A stretch of 64,000 nt of DNA from an uncultured Neglectibacter sp. (GTDB lineage Bacteria > Bacillota > Clostridia > Oscillospirales > Acutalibacteraceae): NCBI GenBank assembly GCA_946554335.1, contig CAMNSA010000002.1, positions 124,001 to 188,000 of the forward strand, read 5' to 3'. Below, piece after piece: positions 1 through 8,776 of the stretch. Under the pieces are notes generated by a model. That model saw only the letters and a program-made list of their open reading frames with translations, had not been told where the DNA came from and did no database searches. Positions within the stretch are counted from its first letter, which is position 1, and each line of letters opens with the position of its first letter. Made by a program: the position numbers and the translations under genes.

Positions 1-390
1 GCTCTTGGCATGAAAGATTTCCGAGGAGAAGAAGGAAAGCACGATCCCCACGGCGGCGATGGCAACGGCGGCTCCGATACAGTATTTTCCCAGCCTGGCT
101 TTGGGCCGGTCCTCAGAAAAGGCGATGTTGATGGCGTTTCCCGCTTTGGAATGGGCGGAATGAAGTCCCAATTCCAGATGGAGGCCGGAGTTGAAAACCA
201 GCTCTAACAGGCCGAAAAATCCGGGTACCGCGCACAGCAAAAACCAGGTGTCGCCGGACTGGATATGATAGGCAGGGAGCATGAAATAGTCATATACGGC
301 AAAAGCGATCAGGGTCAGCAGGACGCACAGCAAGTGCTGCTTCCATCTTGTTCCGGAGGTCTTTTTCGCGCCTTGTTTCTCTTTTCTCAT
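1..390 (-). CDS. Membrane protein, C-terminus off the window edge
   Basis: This open frame runs off the left edge, so it is missing from the ORF track. It starts at an ATG at 390 preceded by an AGGAG Shine-Dalgarno site seven bases upstream. The visible 130 residues are a basic N-terminus (MRKEKQGAKK), a hydrophobic segment around residues 18-38, a second around 48-66 and a third around 103-122, so at least two to three membrane passes are likely. I do not recognise the family and the missing part may hold the defining domain. It is transcribed away from the DUF421 gene, with about 245 bases between them. Confidence 0.7.
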   Translation of the reverse strand, partial: MRKEKQGAKKTSGTRWKQHLLCVLLTLIAFAVYDYFMLPAYHIQSGDTWFLLCAVPGFFGLLELVFNSGLHLELGLHSAHSKAGNAINIAFSEDRPKARLGKYCIGAAVAIAAVGIVLSFFSSEIFHAKS

Positions 391-635
391 AACGACTTCT
401 CCTTTGAGTTCGGCAAAAATGGAGCGGAGGTAAAAGGGCCATCCCCCACACCGTCCGAAATTCCTCCCCTAGTCTAGCATGGGTAAAAGCGATTCGCAAG
501 GGCTATAGCTTAAGAGTTTCTTAAAGGGCGGATTTTTAGCAAAGTATTCCCGAAAAGAAGAGTCTTATGAAAAAATTGGCAGACTAACTGGGATCAAAAA
601 GAGAAAGGCTAAAAGGCAAGAGAGGTGTTTTATCT

Positions 636-1328
636 ATGACGGTACTCAAGATCCTTCTCGCCTCCGGCGTCTCCCTTGTGATTCTTTTTATTCTTACAAA
701 GCTGATGGGAAATAAACAGATCTCTCAGATGAATCTGTTTGATTATATTACGGGCATTACCATTGGTTCTATCGCGGCGGAGCTGGCCACCGAGCTGGAA
801 GAGCCATTGAAACCGGCCGTTGCCATGATCCTCTATGGAGTCGTGACAGTGGCAATTTCTTTTTTGACCTCCAAATGCAATAAGGCCAGAGCTTTTTTTG
901 CCGGGAAGCCAATTATTCTCATGCGGGATGGAAAGCTCAGCCGGGAACAGATGAAAAAGTCGAAGCTGGATCTCAATGAGCTGCTGGCGATGGCACGCCT
1001 GGCAGGATATTTTGATTTGGGCGAGATCGACTCTGCCATATTTGAGCAAAACGGAAATGTAAGCTTTCTGCCGAAAGCAGGCTTCCGTCCGGCTACTCCC
1101 GAAGACATGAAGCTGCCGGTGAAGGGCGAGGGAATCCTTGCCAATGTCATTGTGGATTCCCAGGTGATGGAAGAGGAATTGAAGCTTTTCGGAAAAGATG
1201 AAAAATGGCTTTCAGAGCAGCTGAAAAAGGAAAAGCTCAAAGGCCCGGAGGAGGTATTTCTGGCCACGCTGGACCGGGAAGGGAAGCTGACTGTATTTCC
1301 GACCGGGAAGAAGGACGGGAACCGATAA
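636..1328 (+). CDS. DUF421 (YetF-like) membrane protein
   Basis: The 230-residue product has hydrophobic N-terminal segments followed by the conserved cytoplasmic half of the DUF421/YetF family. Recognisable stretches are LLASGVSLVILFILTKLMG, NLFDYITGITIGSIAAE and GKPIILMRDGKL. Members are inner-membrane proteins of poorly defined function, some linked to spore or stress physiology in Bacillus. An AGAGAGGTG site precedes the ATG. The stop codon lies inside the first unit of a 15-bp tandem repeat, so the C-terminal end could vary with repeat slippage or point change. No obvious partner gene lies beside it. Confidence 0.85.
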   Translation: MTVLKILLASGVSLVILFILTKLMGNKQISQMNLFDYITGITIGSIAAELATELEEPLKPAVAMILYGVVTVAISFLTSKCNKARAFFAGKPIILMRDGKLSREQMKKSKLDLNELLAMARLAGYFDLGEIDSAIFEQNGNVSFLPKAGFRPATPEDMKLPVKGEGILANVIVDSQVMEEELKLFGKDEKWLSEQLKKEKLKGPEEVFLATLDREGKLTVFPTGKKDGNR

Positions 1329-1406
1329 ATCGGGAACCGATAAATCGGGAATCGATAAATCGGGAATCGATAAATCGGGAATCGATAAATCGGGAATCGA
1401 CAGATC
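1317..1406. repeat. Six tandem 15-bp repeats at the DUF421 stop codon
   Basis: Six consecutive 15-mers of the form GGGAAYCGATAAATC cover the end of the DUF421 gene and the bases after it. Units 1-2 carry AACC, units 3-5 AATC, and unit 6 is diverged (GACAGATC). The TAA stop of the upstream gene sits in unit 1. The length is a multiple of three, so overlapping frames encode five-residue repeats (REPIN/RESIN), which explains several spurious ORFs on both strands. Confidence 0.95.
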
Positions 1407-1422
1407 GGAAAGCGACAAAAAG

Positions 1423-1449
1423 CCCGGATAAAGAAACGCTTTATCCGGG
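1423..1449 (-). terminator. Rho-independent terminator of the Na/Pi cotransporter gene
   Basis: An 11-bp perfect stem (CCCGGATAAAG with CTTTATCCGGG) closes a five-base loop. Read on the minus strand it is followed by CTTTTTG, and it lies about 55 bases after the minus-strand cotransporter stop. On the plus strand it is followed by A-rich sequence, so it is mainly a minus-strand terminator. Confidence 0.85.
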
Positions 1450-1502
1450 AAAAAGAAGGGAGAGCCACTTCGCTTGATCTTATGAGATTGGATAAAAAAG
1501 GT

Positions 1503-3278
1503 TTATTTTACGGCTTCCGGAGCGGCGGACTTGGGCTCGGGAAGACTGTAAATACTTTGGTAGCTGGAAAAGGCCTCTGTAAAGCCCTGATTGCCTGAGC
1601 TTTTGATCTCATTGAGGTATTCATGGGTCTCCATGGCGGACTTCTGGATCTGGATGACGCAGACAGCCACATTGGAGCAATGATCGGAAACCCGTTCGTA
1701 GTTGGTGAGAATATCCGAGAGCACAAAGCCCAACTCAATGGTGCAGTGGCCGCTTTGCAGACGGCGGATGTGGCGGATCTTCAGCTCCTGTTTCAGGCCA
1801 TCGATGACCTGCTCCAGGGGTTCGACCTTCCCCGCAAGGGGCACATCGTTCTGCTCAAAGGCCTCTACCGTCAGGTTCAGGATATCCACTACGGCCTGAG
1901 TGATGACCTTCAGCTCTTCTCTGGCCTCATCCGAAAAGACCAGCTGCTTTTCCTCGATCTCCTGAGCCACCCGCAGCAGGTTGACGGCATGATCGCCGAT
2001 GCGCTCAAAATCGCCGATGGTATGAAGCAGCTCCGAAACCATATTGCTGTCGCTGTGGGTGAGTTCGCGGCTGCTGAGCTTTACCAGATAAGTGCCCAGC
2101 TTATCTTCAAAAAGGTCGATAGTCTCTTCCTGCCGGGTGAGAGAATCGGCCGTTTTCTGGTCGTAGTCCGAGATCAGGTCAATAGCGCCCAACAGGGAAT
2201 CTCTTGCGTATTTCGCCATTTTCACAGTGAGGTTTCTGCACTCGCTTACGGCAAAGGCGGGAGAGAGCAGCAGGCGCTGATCCAGAAGCTCTTCCTTGTC
2301 GTTTTTCTCCCGGATGGTGAGTTTTGACAGCTGCTCCAGCTGTTTGGTAAAGGGCAAAAAGATAATGGTGTTGATGATATTGAACAGCGTATGTACCACG
2401 GCGATGCCCAAAGCGCTGATGGGGGCGTCTGTAAAATCAAAATGGAAAATCGCGTTGAGCCCGTAAAAAACGGTGAGGCAAACCACAGTCCCGATGGCCT
2501 TGAAATAGAAGTTGACGGCGGCCACCCGCTTGGCGTTTTTGTTGGCGCCGATGCTGGAAATGATGGCGGTAACGCAGGTGCCGATACCCGCTCCGGTAAT
2601 GAGAGGAAGGGCCATGTTAAAGGTGATGCTGCCCGTCATGGACAGGGACTGCAAAATACCTACCGAGGCGGCGGAGCTCTGGATAACACCGGTGACGGCG
2701 GTGCCCAGCAAAACGCCGGCCACAGGGTTCTGGAACATGACAAGAACATCCTTAAACACCGGCATTTCCGCCAGCGGGCTCACGGAGGAGCTCATAAAGG
2801 TCATGCCTGTCATCAGAATGGAGAAGCCCAGCAGGATTGAGCCCACATCCCGCTTTTTCCCCTCCTTATGGATCATGATCAGCAGGATCCCCACGAGGGC
2901 AACCAGGGGAGAAAAGGACTCCGGCTTTAAAAGCCGCAGCAGGAAATTATCGCTCTGTATTCCCGCCGCGCTCAGGATCCAGGCGGTGAGGGTAGTCCCC
3001 ACGCTGGAGCCCATGATCACGCCTACGGTCTGACTTAACTGCATGATGCCTGAATTTACCAGACCCACCAACATGACAGTCATAGCGGAGGAGGACTGGA
3101 TGGCAATAGTGATAACGGCGCCCAACAGCAAGCTTTTCACTTTGTTGGAAGTCATCGAACGCAAAACGCGCTCCAGCTTGCCTCCCACCATTTTTTCCAG
3201 GCCGCCTGACATGACATTCATTCCGTAGAGGAAGAACGCCAGGCCTCCCAATAATGTGAAGAGGGAAAAAATATCCAC
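1503..3278 (-). CDS. Na/Pi cotransporter family protein with PhoU-like tail
   Basis: The product (about 591 residues) has two copies of the Na/Pi-cotransporter domain. Each carries a QSSSA-type motif (AIQSSSAMTVML near residue 60 and VIQSSAASVGIL near residue 200). The C-terminal 230 residues are helical and PhoU-like (residues about 350-560). The family takes up phosphate with sodium across the membrane, and the PhoU-like part is thought to regulate uptake. I place the start at GTG 3278, seven bases after GGGAGGG; the ORF-track TTG at 3281 leaves only four. It is divergent from ispDF and ends in a strong terminator. Confidence 0.9.
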   Translation of the reverse strand: MDIFSLFTLLGGLAFFLYGMNVMSGGLEKMVGGKLERVLRSMTSNKVKSLLLGAVITIAIQSSSAMTVMLVGLVNSGIMQLSQTVGVIMGSSVGTTLTAWILSAAGIQSDNFLLRLLKPESFSPLVALVGILLIMIHKEGKKRDVGSILLGFSILMTGMTFMSSSVSPLAEMPVFKDVLVMFQNPVAGVLLGTAVTGVIQSSAASVGILQSLSMTGSITFNMALPLITGAGIGTCVTAIISSIGANKNAKRVAAVNFYFKAIGTVVCLTVFYGLNAIFHFDFTDAPISALGIAVVHTLFNIINTIIFLPFTKQLEQLSKLTIREKNDKEELLDQRLLLSPAFAVSECRNLTVKMAKYARDSLLGAIDLISDYDQKTADSLTRQEETIDLFEDKLGTYLVKLSSRELTHSDSNMVSELLHTIGDFERIGDHAVNLLRVAQEIEEKQLVFSDEAREELKVITQAVVDILNLTVEAFEQNDVPLAGKVEPLEQVIDGLKQELKIRHIRRLQSGHCTIELGFVLSDILTNYERVSDHCSNVAVCVIQIQKSAMETHEYLNEIKSSGNQGFTEAFSSYQSIYSLPEPKSAAPEAVK

Positions 3279-3397
3279 CAACTGACCCTCCCAATTTTCT
3301 TTTACTGATTTTATACTACCATAGAACTAGAGGGTAATTCAATTCTTTTTTCAAAAAAGGAGAGAAAAGGAAGAAAAACACAGATCTCTGGCGCAGG

Positions 3398-3425
3398 TTG
3401 ACGAGGGCGGAAAAAGGAATATAAT
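3398..3425 (+). promoter_or_regulatory. Sigma-A-type promoter for ispDF
   Basis: TTGACG and TATAAT are separated by 16 bases and lie about 33 bases before the ispDF start codon. Confidence 0.7.
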
Positions 3426-3457
3426 GAAAGGAAAGAAACGGTGGGGGAGGAAGCGTT

Positions 3458-4609
3458 TTGCCAAAGAAATTCGGAGCCGTGGTGGTGGCCGCGGGAAGCT
3501 CTTCCAGAATGGGCGGCGGCGTTTCCAAGGTGCTGCTGCCGCTGGGCGGAAAGCCTGTTTTGCAGCACTCTCTGGAAACGCTCTCAAAAAGCCGGTGGGT
3601 GGAAAAGCTGGCGGTGGTGTGCAGAGAAGAGGACAAAAACCAGATCGCCGGGCTGACGGCGGGGCTCTCCAAGCCCTGCGTGCTGGTAAACGGAGGAAAG
3701 CAGCGGCAGGATTCCGTATTAAACGGCGTCTTAGCCCTGGACGACTGTGAATATCTGCTCATTCACGATGGAGCCAGGCCCCTGATCACGGAGGAGCTGA
3801 TCCACAGGATCTGCAAGGACGCTTTGGAATATCAGGCCTGTTCCCCGGCGGTCCGGGCAAAGGACACCTACAAGCTTACAGATCCCCGGGGCTTTGTGAC
3901 ACAGACCCCTGAGCGAGACAGGCTGATGGCCGTACAGACGCCCCAGGCCTTTTTGAGATCTCTCTACTTGACCGCAGTACAGCAGGCAAATGAAAAGGGA
4001 ATATCCTTTACAGATGATTGCCAGCTGATAGAGGCTGCGGGGGGTAGGGTGCATCTTCTGGAGGGCGATTATCGGAATCTTAAGATCACCACCCCGGAGG
4101 ATCTTTTGGCGGCACAGGCTTATTGGAAGGGAGCGGGGCAAATGAGGGTCGGAAACGGATATGATGTACATCGGCTTGCACAGGGGAGAAAGCTGATCCT
4201 GGCCGGTGTGGAGGTCCCCTTTTCGTTGGGGCTTTTGGGCCATTCGGACGCGGACATTCTCACTCACGCGGTGGCGGACGCCCTGTTGGGGGCGGCGGCT
4301 CTGGGGGATATCGGGAAGCTGTTTCCCGATACGGACCCCCAATATACCGGCGCGGACAGTCTGGAGCTTTTAAAGCAGGTGTGCGAAAAGCTGCGGGAGG
4401 CGGGCTTTTCCATCGAGAATATTGACGCCACCCTCATCGCCCAGCGCCCGAAGATCGCCCCCTACATCCCGCAGATGCGGGAAAATCTGGCAGGAGCCTG
4501 TTCCCTGGAAGTGGGCAGGGTCAGCGTGAAAGCCACCACAGAAGAGGGCCTGGGATTTACCGGAGAGGGGTTGGGAATGGCGGCTCATGCCGTTTGCCTG
4601 ATCTCCTGA
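3458..4609 (+). CDS. ispDF: Bifunctional IspD-IspF isoprenoid enzyme
   Basis: One 383-residue chain joins two MEP-pathway enzymes. Residues 1-225 are IspD (2-C-methyl-D-erythritol 4-phosphate cytidylyltransferase), with the CTP-binding loop [16 protein letters not shown] and TPQAF. Residues 228-383 are IspF (2-C-methyl-D-erythritol 2,4-cyclodiphosphate synthase), with the start GNGYDVHRL, the metal site [12 protein letters not shown] and the C-terminal [10 protein letters not shown]. These are steps 3 and 5 of the pathway; IspE, step 4, is not in the window. The start is TTG 3458, seven bases after GGGGGAGG. IspDF fusions are known in alphaproteobacteria, Campylobacter and some Firmicutes, so the fusion is uncommon but not new. 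Confidence 0.95.
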   Translation: MPKKFGAVVVAAGSSSRMGGGVSKVLLPLGGKPVLQHSLETLSKSRWVEKLAVVCREEDKNQIAGLTAGLSKPCVLVNGGKQRQDSVLNGVLALDDCEYLLIHDGARPLITEELIHRICKDALEYQACSPAVRAKDTYKLTDPRGFVTQTPERDRLMAVQTPQAFLRSLYLTAVQQANEKGISFTDDCQLIEAAGGRVHLLEGDYRNLKITTPEDLLAAQAYWKGAGQMRVGNGYDVHRLAQGRKLILAGVEVPFSLGLLGHSDADILTHAVADALLGAAALGDIGKLFPDTDPQYTGADSLELLKQVCEKLREAGFSIENIDATLIAQRPKIAPYIPQMRENLAGACSLEVGRVSVKATTEEGLGFTGEGLGMAAHAVCLIS

Positions 4610-4640
4610 ATAAAATTTTGCTTTTTAAAACAGCAGGACA

Positions 4641-4695
4641 GTTTGGAACCGCCTTTACCCGCATTTTTCGGGAGAGGCGGTTCCCCATTTCAAAC
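4641..4695 (+). other. Long hairpin between ispDF and the DUF3343 gene
   Basis: An outer GTTTG/CAAAC pair, a nine-base stem (GAACCGCCT/AGGCGGTTC) and an inner CCCG/CGGG pair form a nested hairpin. It is not followed by a U-tract, so it is a poor terminator. It could be an RNA processing or stability element, or a leader structure for the next operon. Confidence 0.5.
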
Positions 4696-4752
4696 TGAAA
4701 CATAAGATAGAACAAGCGGCAGAATCGAATGTTTCAAAATGAGGTGATTTTT

Positions 4753-4986
4753 ATGGGCAAGCCTTTGCTCGTGGTGAGCTCTGTCACTTATGCGATGAAA
4801 AGCAAAGAGATTTTATCAAGATGGGGGATCCGCGCCTATGTAGAGCGGATCCCTAAAACAGAGGAAACAGGCTGCGGGTATGGGGTATATGTACCTCACC
4901 GCACAGAAGAGGCAGAAAAAATACTGCGGGATCATGGCATCCGGATTCTGAATAGGATCAGCGAGACGGATGATGAGGAGCTATGA
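4753..4986 (+). CDS. DUF3343 putative Se/S carrier-like protein
   Basis: This 77-residue protein matches the DUF3343 family, with a hydrophobic N-terminal strand (LLVVSSVTYAMKSKEIL) and a conserved CGYGVYV segment whose cysteine may carry sulfur or selenium. I use ATG 4753, which follows GAGGTGA; the track start at 4729 has no ribosome site. Its stop overlaps the next start by four bases, so it is translationally coupled to a cysteine desulfurase. That pairing supports a sulfur or selenium transfer role, but function is inferred. Confidence 0.85.
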   Translation: MGKPLLVVSSVTYAMKSKEILSRWGIRAYVERIPKTEETGCGYGVYVPHRTEEAEKILRDHGIRILNRISETDDEEL

Positions 4987-6131
4987 TCTACCTGGATAAC
5001 AGCGCCACCACCTTTCCGAAGCCGCAATCTGTGCGGGAAGCGATGGGGAGAGCGCTGAGAGATTTTGGGGCCAACCCGGGCCGAAGCGGGTATGAGATGA
5101 GTGTGCGCACAACAGGAGCCGTCTATGACTGCCGCCGCTGTATCGCCGAGTTTTTCGGCGCCAAGGGCCCTGAGTGCGTCATTTTTCAGTCAAATTGCAC
5201 CCAGGCGCTGAACCTGGTTGTGAAGGGCACTTTACAGCCGGGAGACCATGTGGTCGTCTCTGACCTGGAGCACAACGCGGTGATGCGTCCCCTTACGGCG
5301 CTCAGAGAGCGGGGCGTCTCCTATACGGCAGCCGAGACCTTCCCGGGGGATAACGATACCACTTTGGATTCTTTTCGGAAGGCCATGACTTCTAAAACCA
5401 GATTGGTGGTGTGTACCCACGCCTCCAATGTGTTTGGAATTCGCCTGCCGGTGGAGCGGATCGCTGCACTGTGCCATCAATACGGGGCGAAAATCTGTGT
5501 GGACTGCGCGCAGACGGCGGGCCTTTTGCCTATTGATGTAGAACAAGGAGGACTGGATTTTGTCTGTACGGCAGGGCATAAGGGCCTGTACGGCCCTATG
5601 GGAACAGGACTTTTGATCCTGCGGGACCCGGAAAGCGCTCCGGCTCCCCTCATCGAAGGCGGGACCGGAACCCTGTCAAAAAGCTTTCTGATGCCGGAGG
5701 ACCCGCCGGAGCGCTTTGAGGCGGGCACCCTGAATGTTCCGGGGATCCTGGGGCTTCGAGCCGGTGTGGAATTTGTTAAGCGGAGAACTCCGGAAGTGAT
5801 CCTGCGCGGGGAGATGGAAAAGATCGGCTATCTTTACGATCGGCTTGCTGCCATGCCCTTTATCACCCTTTATACCGATCGCCCCAGGGAGCCCTACTTC
5901 GTGCCGGTGCTCTCCTTCAACGCGGCCGGGAAAACCAGCGAGGAAGTGGGAAGATTACTGGCAAAAACGGGGGTGGCTGTGCGAAGCGGACTGCACTGTG
6001 CGCCGCTGGCCCACCAGAAAATGGGCACGGAGGAAGGGACGGTGCGCGTCTCCCCCTCCGTTTTCACCCGGAGGGAGGAGTTGGATGGATTTTTGGCCCG
6101 ACTTTCCCGAGGGATCGCTTCGGGAAAATAG
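4983..6131 (+). CDS. Class V aminotransferase, cysteine desulfurase family
   Basis: The 382-residue protein is a PLP-dependent fold-type I enzyme. It has the N-terminal YLDNSATTFPKP, the PLP-lysine motif TAGHKGLYGPMGTG near residue 200, and a catalytic cysteine loop RSGLHCAP near residue 340. Cysteine desulfurases release sulfur (or selenium) from cysteine as a persulfide. This subgroup resembles the family found next to DUF3343 and selenium-metabolism genes rather than the Isc/Suf housekeeping forms. No SufU/IscU or SelD gene is visible here, so the acceptor may be the DUF3343 protein. Confidence 0.88.
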   Translation: MIYLDNSATTFPKPQSVREAMGRALRDFGANPGRSGYEMSVRTTGAVYDCRRCIAEFFGAKGPECVIFQSNCTQALNLVVKGTLQPGDHVVVSDLEHNAVMRPLTALRERGVSYTAAETFPGDNDTTLDSFRKAMTSKTRLVVCTHASNVFGIRLPVERIAALCHQYGAKICVDCAQTAGLLPIDVEQGGLDFVCTAGHKGLYGPMGTGLLILRDPESAPAPLIEGGTGTLSKSFLMPEDPPERFEAGTLNVPGILGLRAGVEFVKRRTPEVILRGEMEKIGYLYDRLAAMPFITLYTDRPREPYFVPVLSFNAAGKTSEEVGRLLAKTGVAVRSGLHCAPLAHQKMGTEEGTVRVSPSVFTRREELDGFLARLSRGIASGK

Positions 6132-6328
6132 CGAGGCGGGAAAACGGAAAAAACCTTTTATTCGGCGCATTTTTGTGCTACAATAAAATCACGGAAGCAA
6201 AAACTTGAAAAGGCAAGCGAAAAATGCTTTTCGGGGAGAATGTGCTCAGAAAGCCCTTCTTCCCGGAGAGCATAGGTATATCGCGCAGCGCTTTTCGCCG
6301 CAGAACTCCAAAGAGAAGGGTGATGAAA

Positions 6329-7231
6329 ATGGACGGTTTCGCGGACTATATCACCCGGACCGGACAGTTTATCCTGAATCTGGCCCGGCAATTTGCACTG
6401 AAAGACGCCATTGATGTCATCGTTGTCACGGTCTTGATCTACAGTGCCGTCAAGCTGGTTCGGGAGACAAGAGCCGGGCAGCTGGTGAAGGGCATTATCA
6501 TCTTAGTGGCAATTTTCCTGCTTTCCTCTCAGTTTGATCTTTTGATGCTCAACAGTATCCTGCGCACCTTTATTCAGTTCGCTTTCCTGGCCCTGCTCAT
6601 CATCTTCCAGCCGGAGATCCGCAAGGCGTTGGAGCAGATGGGGCGCAGTAAGGTAGGGCGCACTCTGGTCAACGCGGTGGGAGTAAAGGAAAAGGAAGGG
6701 GACAGGCTCCAGATGCGCCACGCCATTGAGGAGGTGGTGGAGGCCACCGCCGTGCTTCAGCAGCTGCGCATGGGGGCGCTGATCGTTTTTGAGCGCAGCA
6801 CCAAGCTGGGAGAGATCGTGGAGACCGGCACGGTGCTGGAGGCGGACCCATCCGCTCAGCTGATTGCCAATATTTTTTTTAACAAAGCGCCTTTGCACGA
6901 TGGGGCCATGGTGATCCGAAACGGAAGGATCTGCGCGGCGGGCTGTATCCTGCCGCTGACTGCCAGCGATTCCGTGAGCGTGGATCTGGGCACCCGCCAT
7001 CGGGCGGGCCTGGGAATGAGCGAGAATTCCGACGCGGCGGTCATTGTCGTCTCGGAGGAGACGGGGCAGATCTCCATTGCTCTCAACGGAAGATTGACGA
7101 GAAATTATAACCGTGTTACTTTGCGGGAGAAGCTGGAGGAGCTGCTGATCAGCAGCTCGGAGGGCGAGGCTTCAGGCCGGAAACGGATCCTTGATAAGCT
7201 GCGCCCGGGCTCTTCCAGAAAGGAGGAGTAA
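6329..7231 (+). CDS. cdaA: Diadenylate cyclase CdaA
   Basis: CdaA makes cyclic di-AMP from two ATP at the membrane. The roughly 300-residue product has three N-terminal membrane helices and a DAC domain with the catalytic LHDGAMVI and GTRHRAGLG motifs. I prefer ATG 6329, eight bases after GAAGGG. The track start at 6224 adds a basic leader that does not look like CdaA. It is followed two bases later by cdaR, the usual pairing; glmM, often third, is not seen. The messenger governs potassium, osmotic and wall homeostasis in Firmicutes. Confidence 0.95.
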   Translation: MDGFADYITRTGQFILNLARQFALKDAIDVIVVTVLIYSAVKLVRETRAGQLVKGIIILVAIFLLSSQFDLLMLNSILRTFIQFAFLALLIIFQPEIRKALEQMGRSKVGRTLVNAVGVKEKEGDRLQMRHAIEEVVEATAVLQQLRMGALIVFERSTKLGEIVETGTVLEADPSAQLIANIFFNKAPLHDGAMVIRNGRICAAGCILPLTASDSVSVDLGTRHRAGLGMSENSDAAVIVVSEETGQISIALNGRLTRNYNRVTLREKLEELLISSSEGEASGRKRILDKLRPGSSRKEE

Positions 7232-7233
7232 AG

Positions 7234-8664
7234 ATGAGCGCAGAAAAGAAAACGCCCTCCACTCAGGGAGAGCCTTCGGAAAAGAAGGAACATAAGCTGT
7301 CGCTGGGAAATATCTTTTACCACAACACCTTTGTTTTCCTGTTTTCGCTGTTGACCGCTATCGTGGCCTGGTTTATCATGGCGGCGGGAAATGAGGGTTC
7401 TCCTTATGTGATTTATGATGTCCCCATTGAGATCAAGCTCTCCGCGGCGGCGGAAGAGGCGGGACTGCAGGTGTTTAACCGCTCTGCCGCCACGGCGGAC
7501 ATCTCTGTTTCCGGCAGCAGCATTGTGACTAATAAGCTGACGGTGGAGAACTTTGCAGTCACCGCTACTCTGAACCCTACCTCCACCAAGACGGTCACCG
7601 GGAATACCCTGCAGAAGATGTCCATTGCCGTTAAGGCGGAGAAGAAAAACTTCATCGCGGACTACAGCATCGCCGCGGTGAACCCCACTGAGATCACTGT
7701 GGAGTATGACCGCTACGCGGAGACTACCTTCCCCATTGAAAACAATGTGAAATACAGCGCGGATCCCAATTATTACGCCGGGGTGGCTGTTTTGTCCGAT
7801 GACCGGGTGACGATTTCCGGCCCGGAGTCGGCGGTAAACAAGATCAGCCGCGTTTCAGCGGATTACACGGTGAACGAGGTTTTGAAGGGGGACAAGACCC
7901 TTTCCTCCTGCGCGCTGACCCTCTATGACCAGAACGACCAGAAGATCACCGATTATACCGGCATGTATCTGACTATGAGCATAGAGACGGTGGGGGTAAC
8001 GATCCCGGTAAGCCCCAAGAAGACGGTGCCTATCGTGGTCAACACCATCAACGCGCCTAAAAACTTTTCCGCTTCCCGGATCACGGTAGAGCCTGCTGAG
8101 ATCTCCATCGCCGGTGCGCAGGAGACCTTAAAGGGCATCGACGAGATCGTGCTTTCTCATCCCGTCGATTTCTCAGAGCTCTCGCCCTATCAGAAGAATG
8201 AGTTCCAGATGGAGATCCCCATCCCCAGCGGAGTGAGGGACATCACCAATTTGGGGATCGGAAATGTGAGCACCGCCAAGGTGACGGTCAACCTCAACGG
8301 CTACGAGGAGGCCACAGTGATCACAGGAAACATCAGCCTGGTTAACACTCCTGCCGGGAAGTCAGCGGAGCTTACCACCCAGTCATTGGAGCTTAGACTG
8401 GCGGGCTCTCAGGCACAGGTGATCAAGCTGACGGGCGAGTCGGTGTCCTGTGTCGCTGACCTCTCCAATTTTACTCAGCAAAGCGGCGTGGTGGAGGTTC
8501 CTGTTGTCGTAACGGTTTCCGGAGGCGATTCCTGCTGGTGCGTAGGCACCTATACCGTATATGTGGAGCTGACGGAACGGAACAACATTCCGGCGTTGGC
8601 CAGGGCGGAAGAGGAGAGCAGCGGAAAGACGGCGAGCGGTGTGGCTGCCACGCCCCAGGAGTAA
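7234..8664 (+). CDS. cdaR: CdaR, YbbR-domain regulator of CdaA
   Basis: The 476-residue protein has one N-terminal membrane helix (FVFLFSLLTAIVAWFIMAAG, about residues 32-51). Behind it lie roughly four extracytoplasmic YbbR repeats recognisable by IPV.../VTISGPESAV-type segments. CdaR binds CdaA and tunes its activity. A GGAGGAG site overlaps the cdaA stop. The C-terminal 20 residues are low-complexity. A strong bidirectional terminator follows. Confidence 0.93.
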   Translation: MSAEKKTPSTQGEPSEKKEHKLSLGNIFYHNTFVFLFSLLTAIVAWFIMAAGNEGSPYVIYDVPIEIKLSAAAEEAGLQVFNRSAATADISVSGSSIVTNKLTVENFAVTATLNPTSTKTVTGNTLQKMSIAVKAEKKNFIADYSIAAVNPTEITVEYDRYAETTFPIENNVKYSADPNYYAGVAVLSDDRVTISGPESAVNKISRVSADYTVNEVLKGDKTLSSCALTLYDQNDQKITDYTGMYLTMSIETVGVTIPVSPKKTVPIVVNTINAPKNFSASRITVEPAEISIAGAQETLKGIDEIVLSHPVDFSELSPYQKNEFQMEIPIPSGVRDITNLGIGNVSTAKVTVNLNGYEEATVITGNISLVNTPAGKSAELTTQSLELRLAGSQAQVIKLTGESVSCVADLSNFTQQSGVVEVPVVVTVSGGDSCWCVGTYTVYVELTERNNIPALARAEEESSGKTASGVAATPQE

Positions 8665-8710
8665 AACACCCGGGAGGCCTTCCTTCTGAAGCATCGGAGA
8701 AAAAGATCAT

Positions 8711-8755
8711 AAAAACCCGGCAGAGCTTTTTTAAAGCCCTGCCGGGTTTTTGTTG
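8711..8755. terminator. Bidirectional terminator between cdaR and the V-ATPase operon
   Basis: A stem pairing AAAACCCGGCAG with CTGCCGGGTTTT has T-runs on both strands. It ends cdaR transcripts on plus and the ntp operon on minus. Confidence 0.9.
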
Positions 8756-8776
8756 TTTTCAGGCGGATGTGAGGCG

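Noticed and set aside
1317-1406. Possible CRISPR array
   Set aside because: The repeats are 15 bp, directly contiguous and without spacers, and no cas gene is present.
833-1468. Minus ORFs with RFPIY repeats and plus ORF with RESIN repeats
   Set aside because: These are frames through the 15-bp tandem repeat and the antisense of the DUF421 gene.
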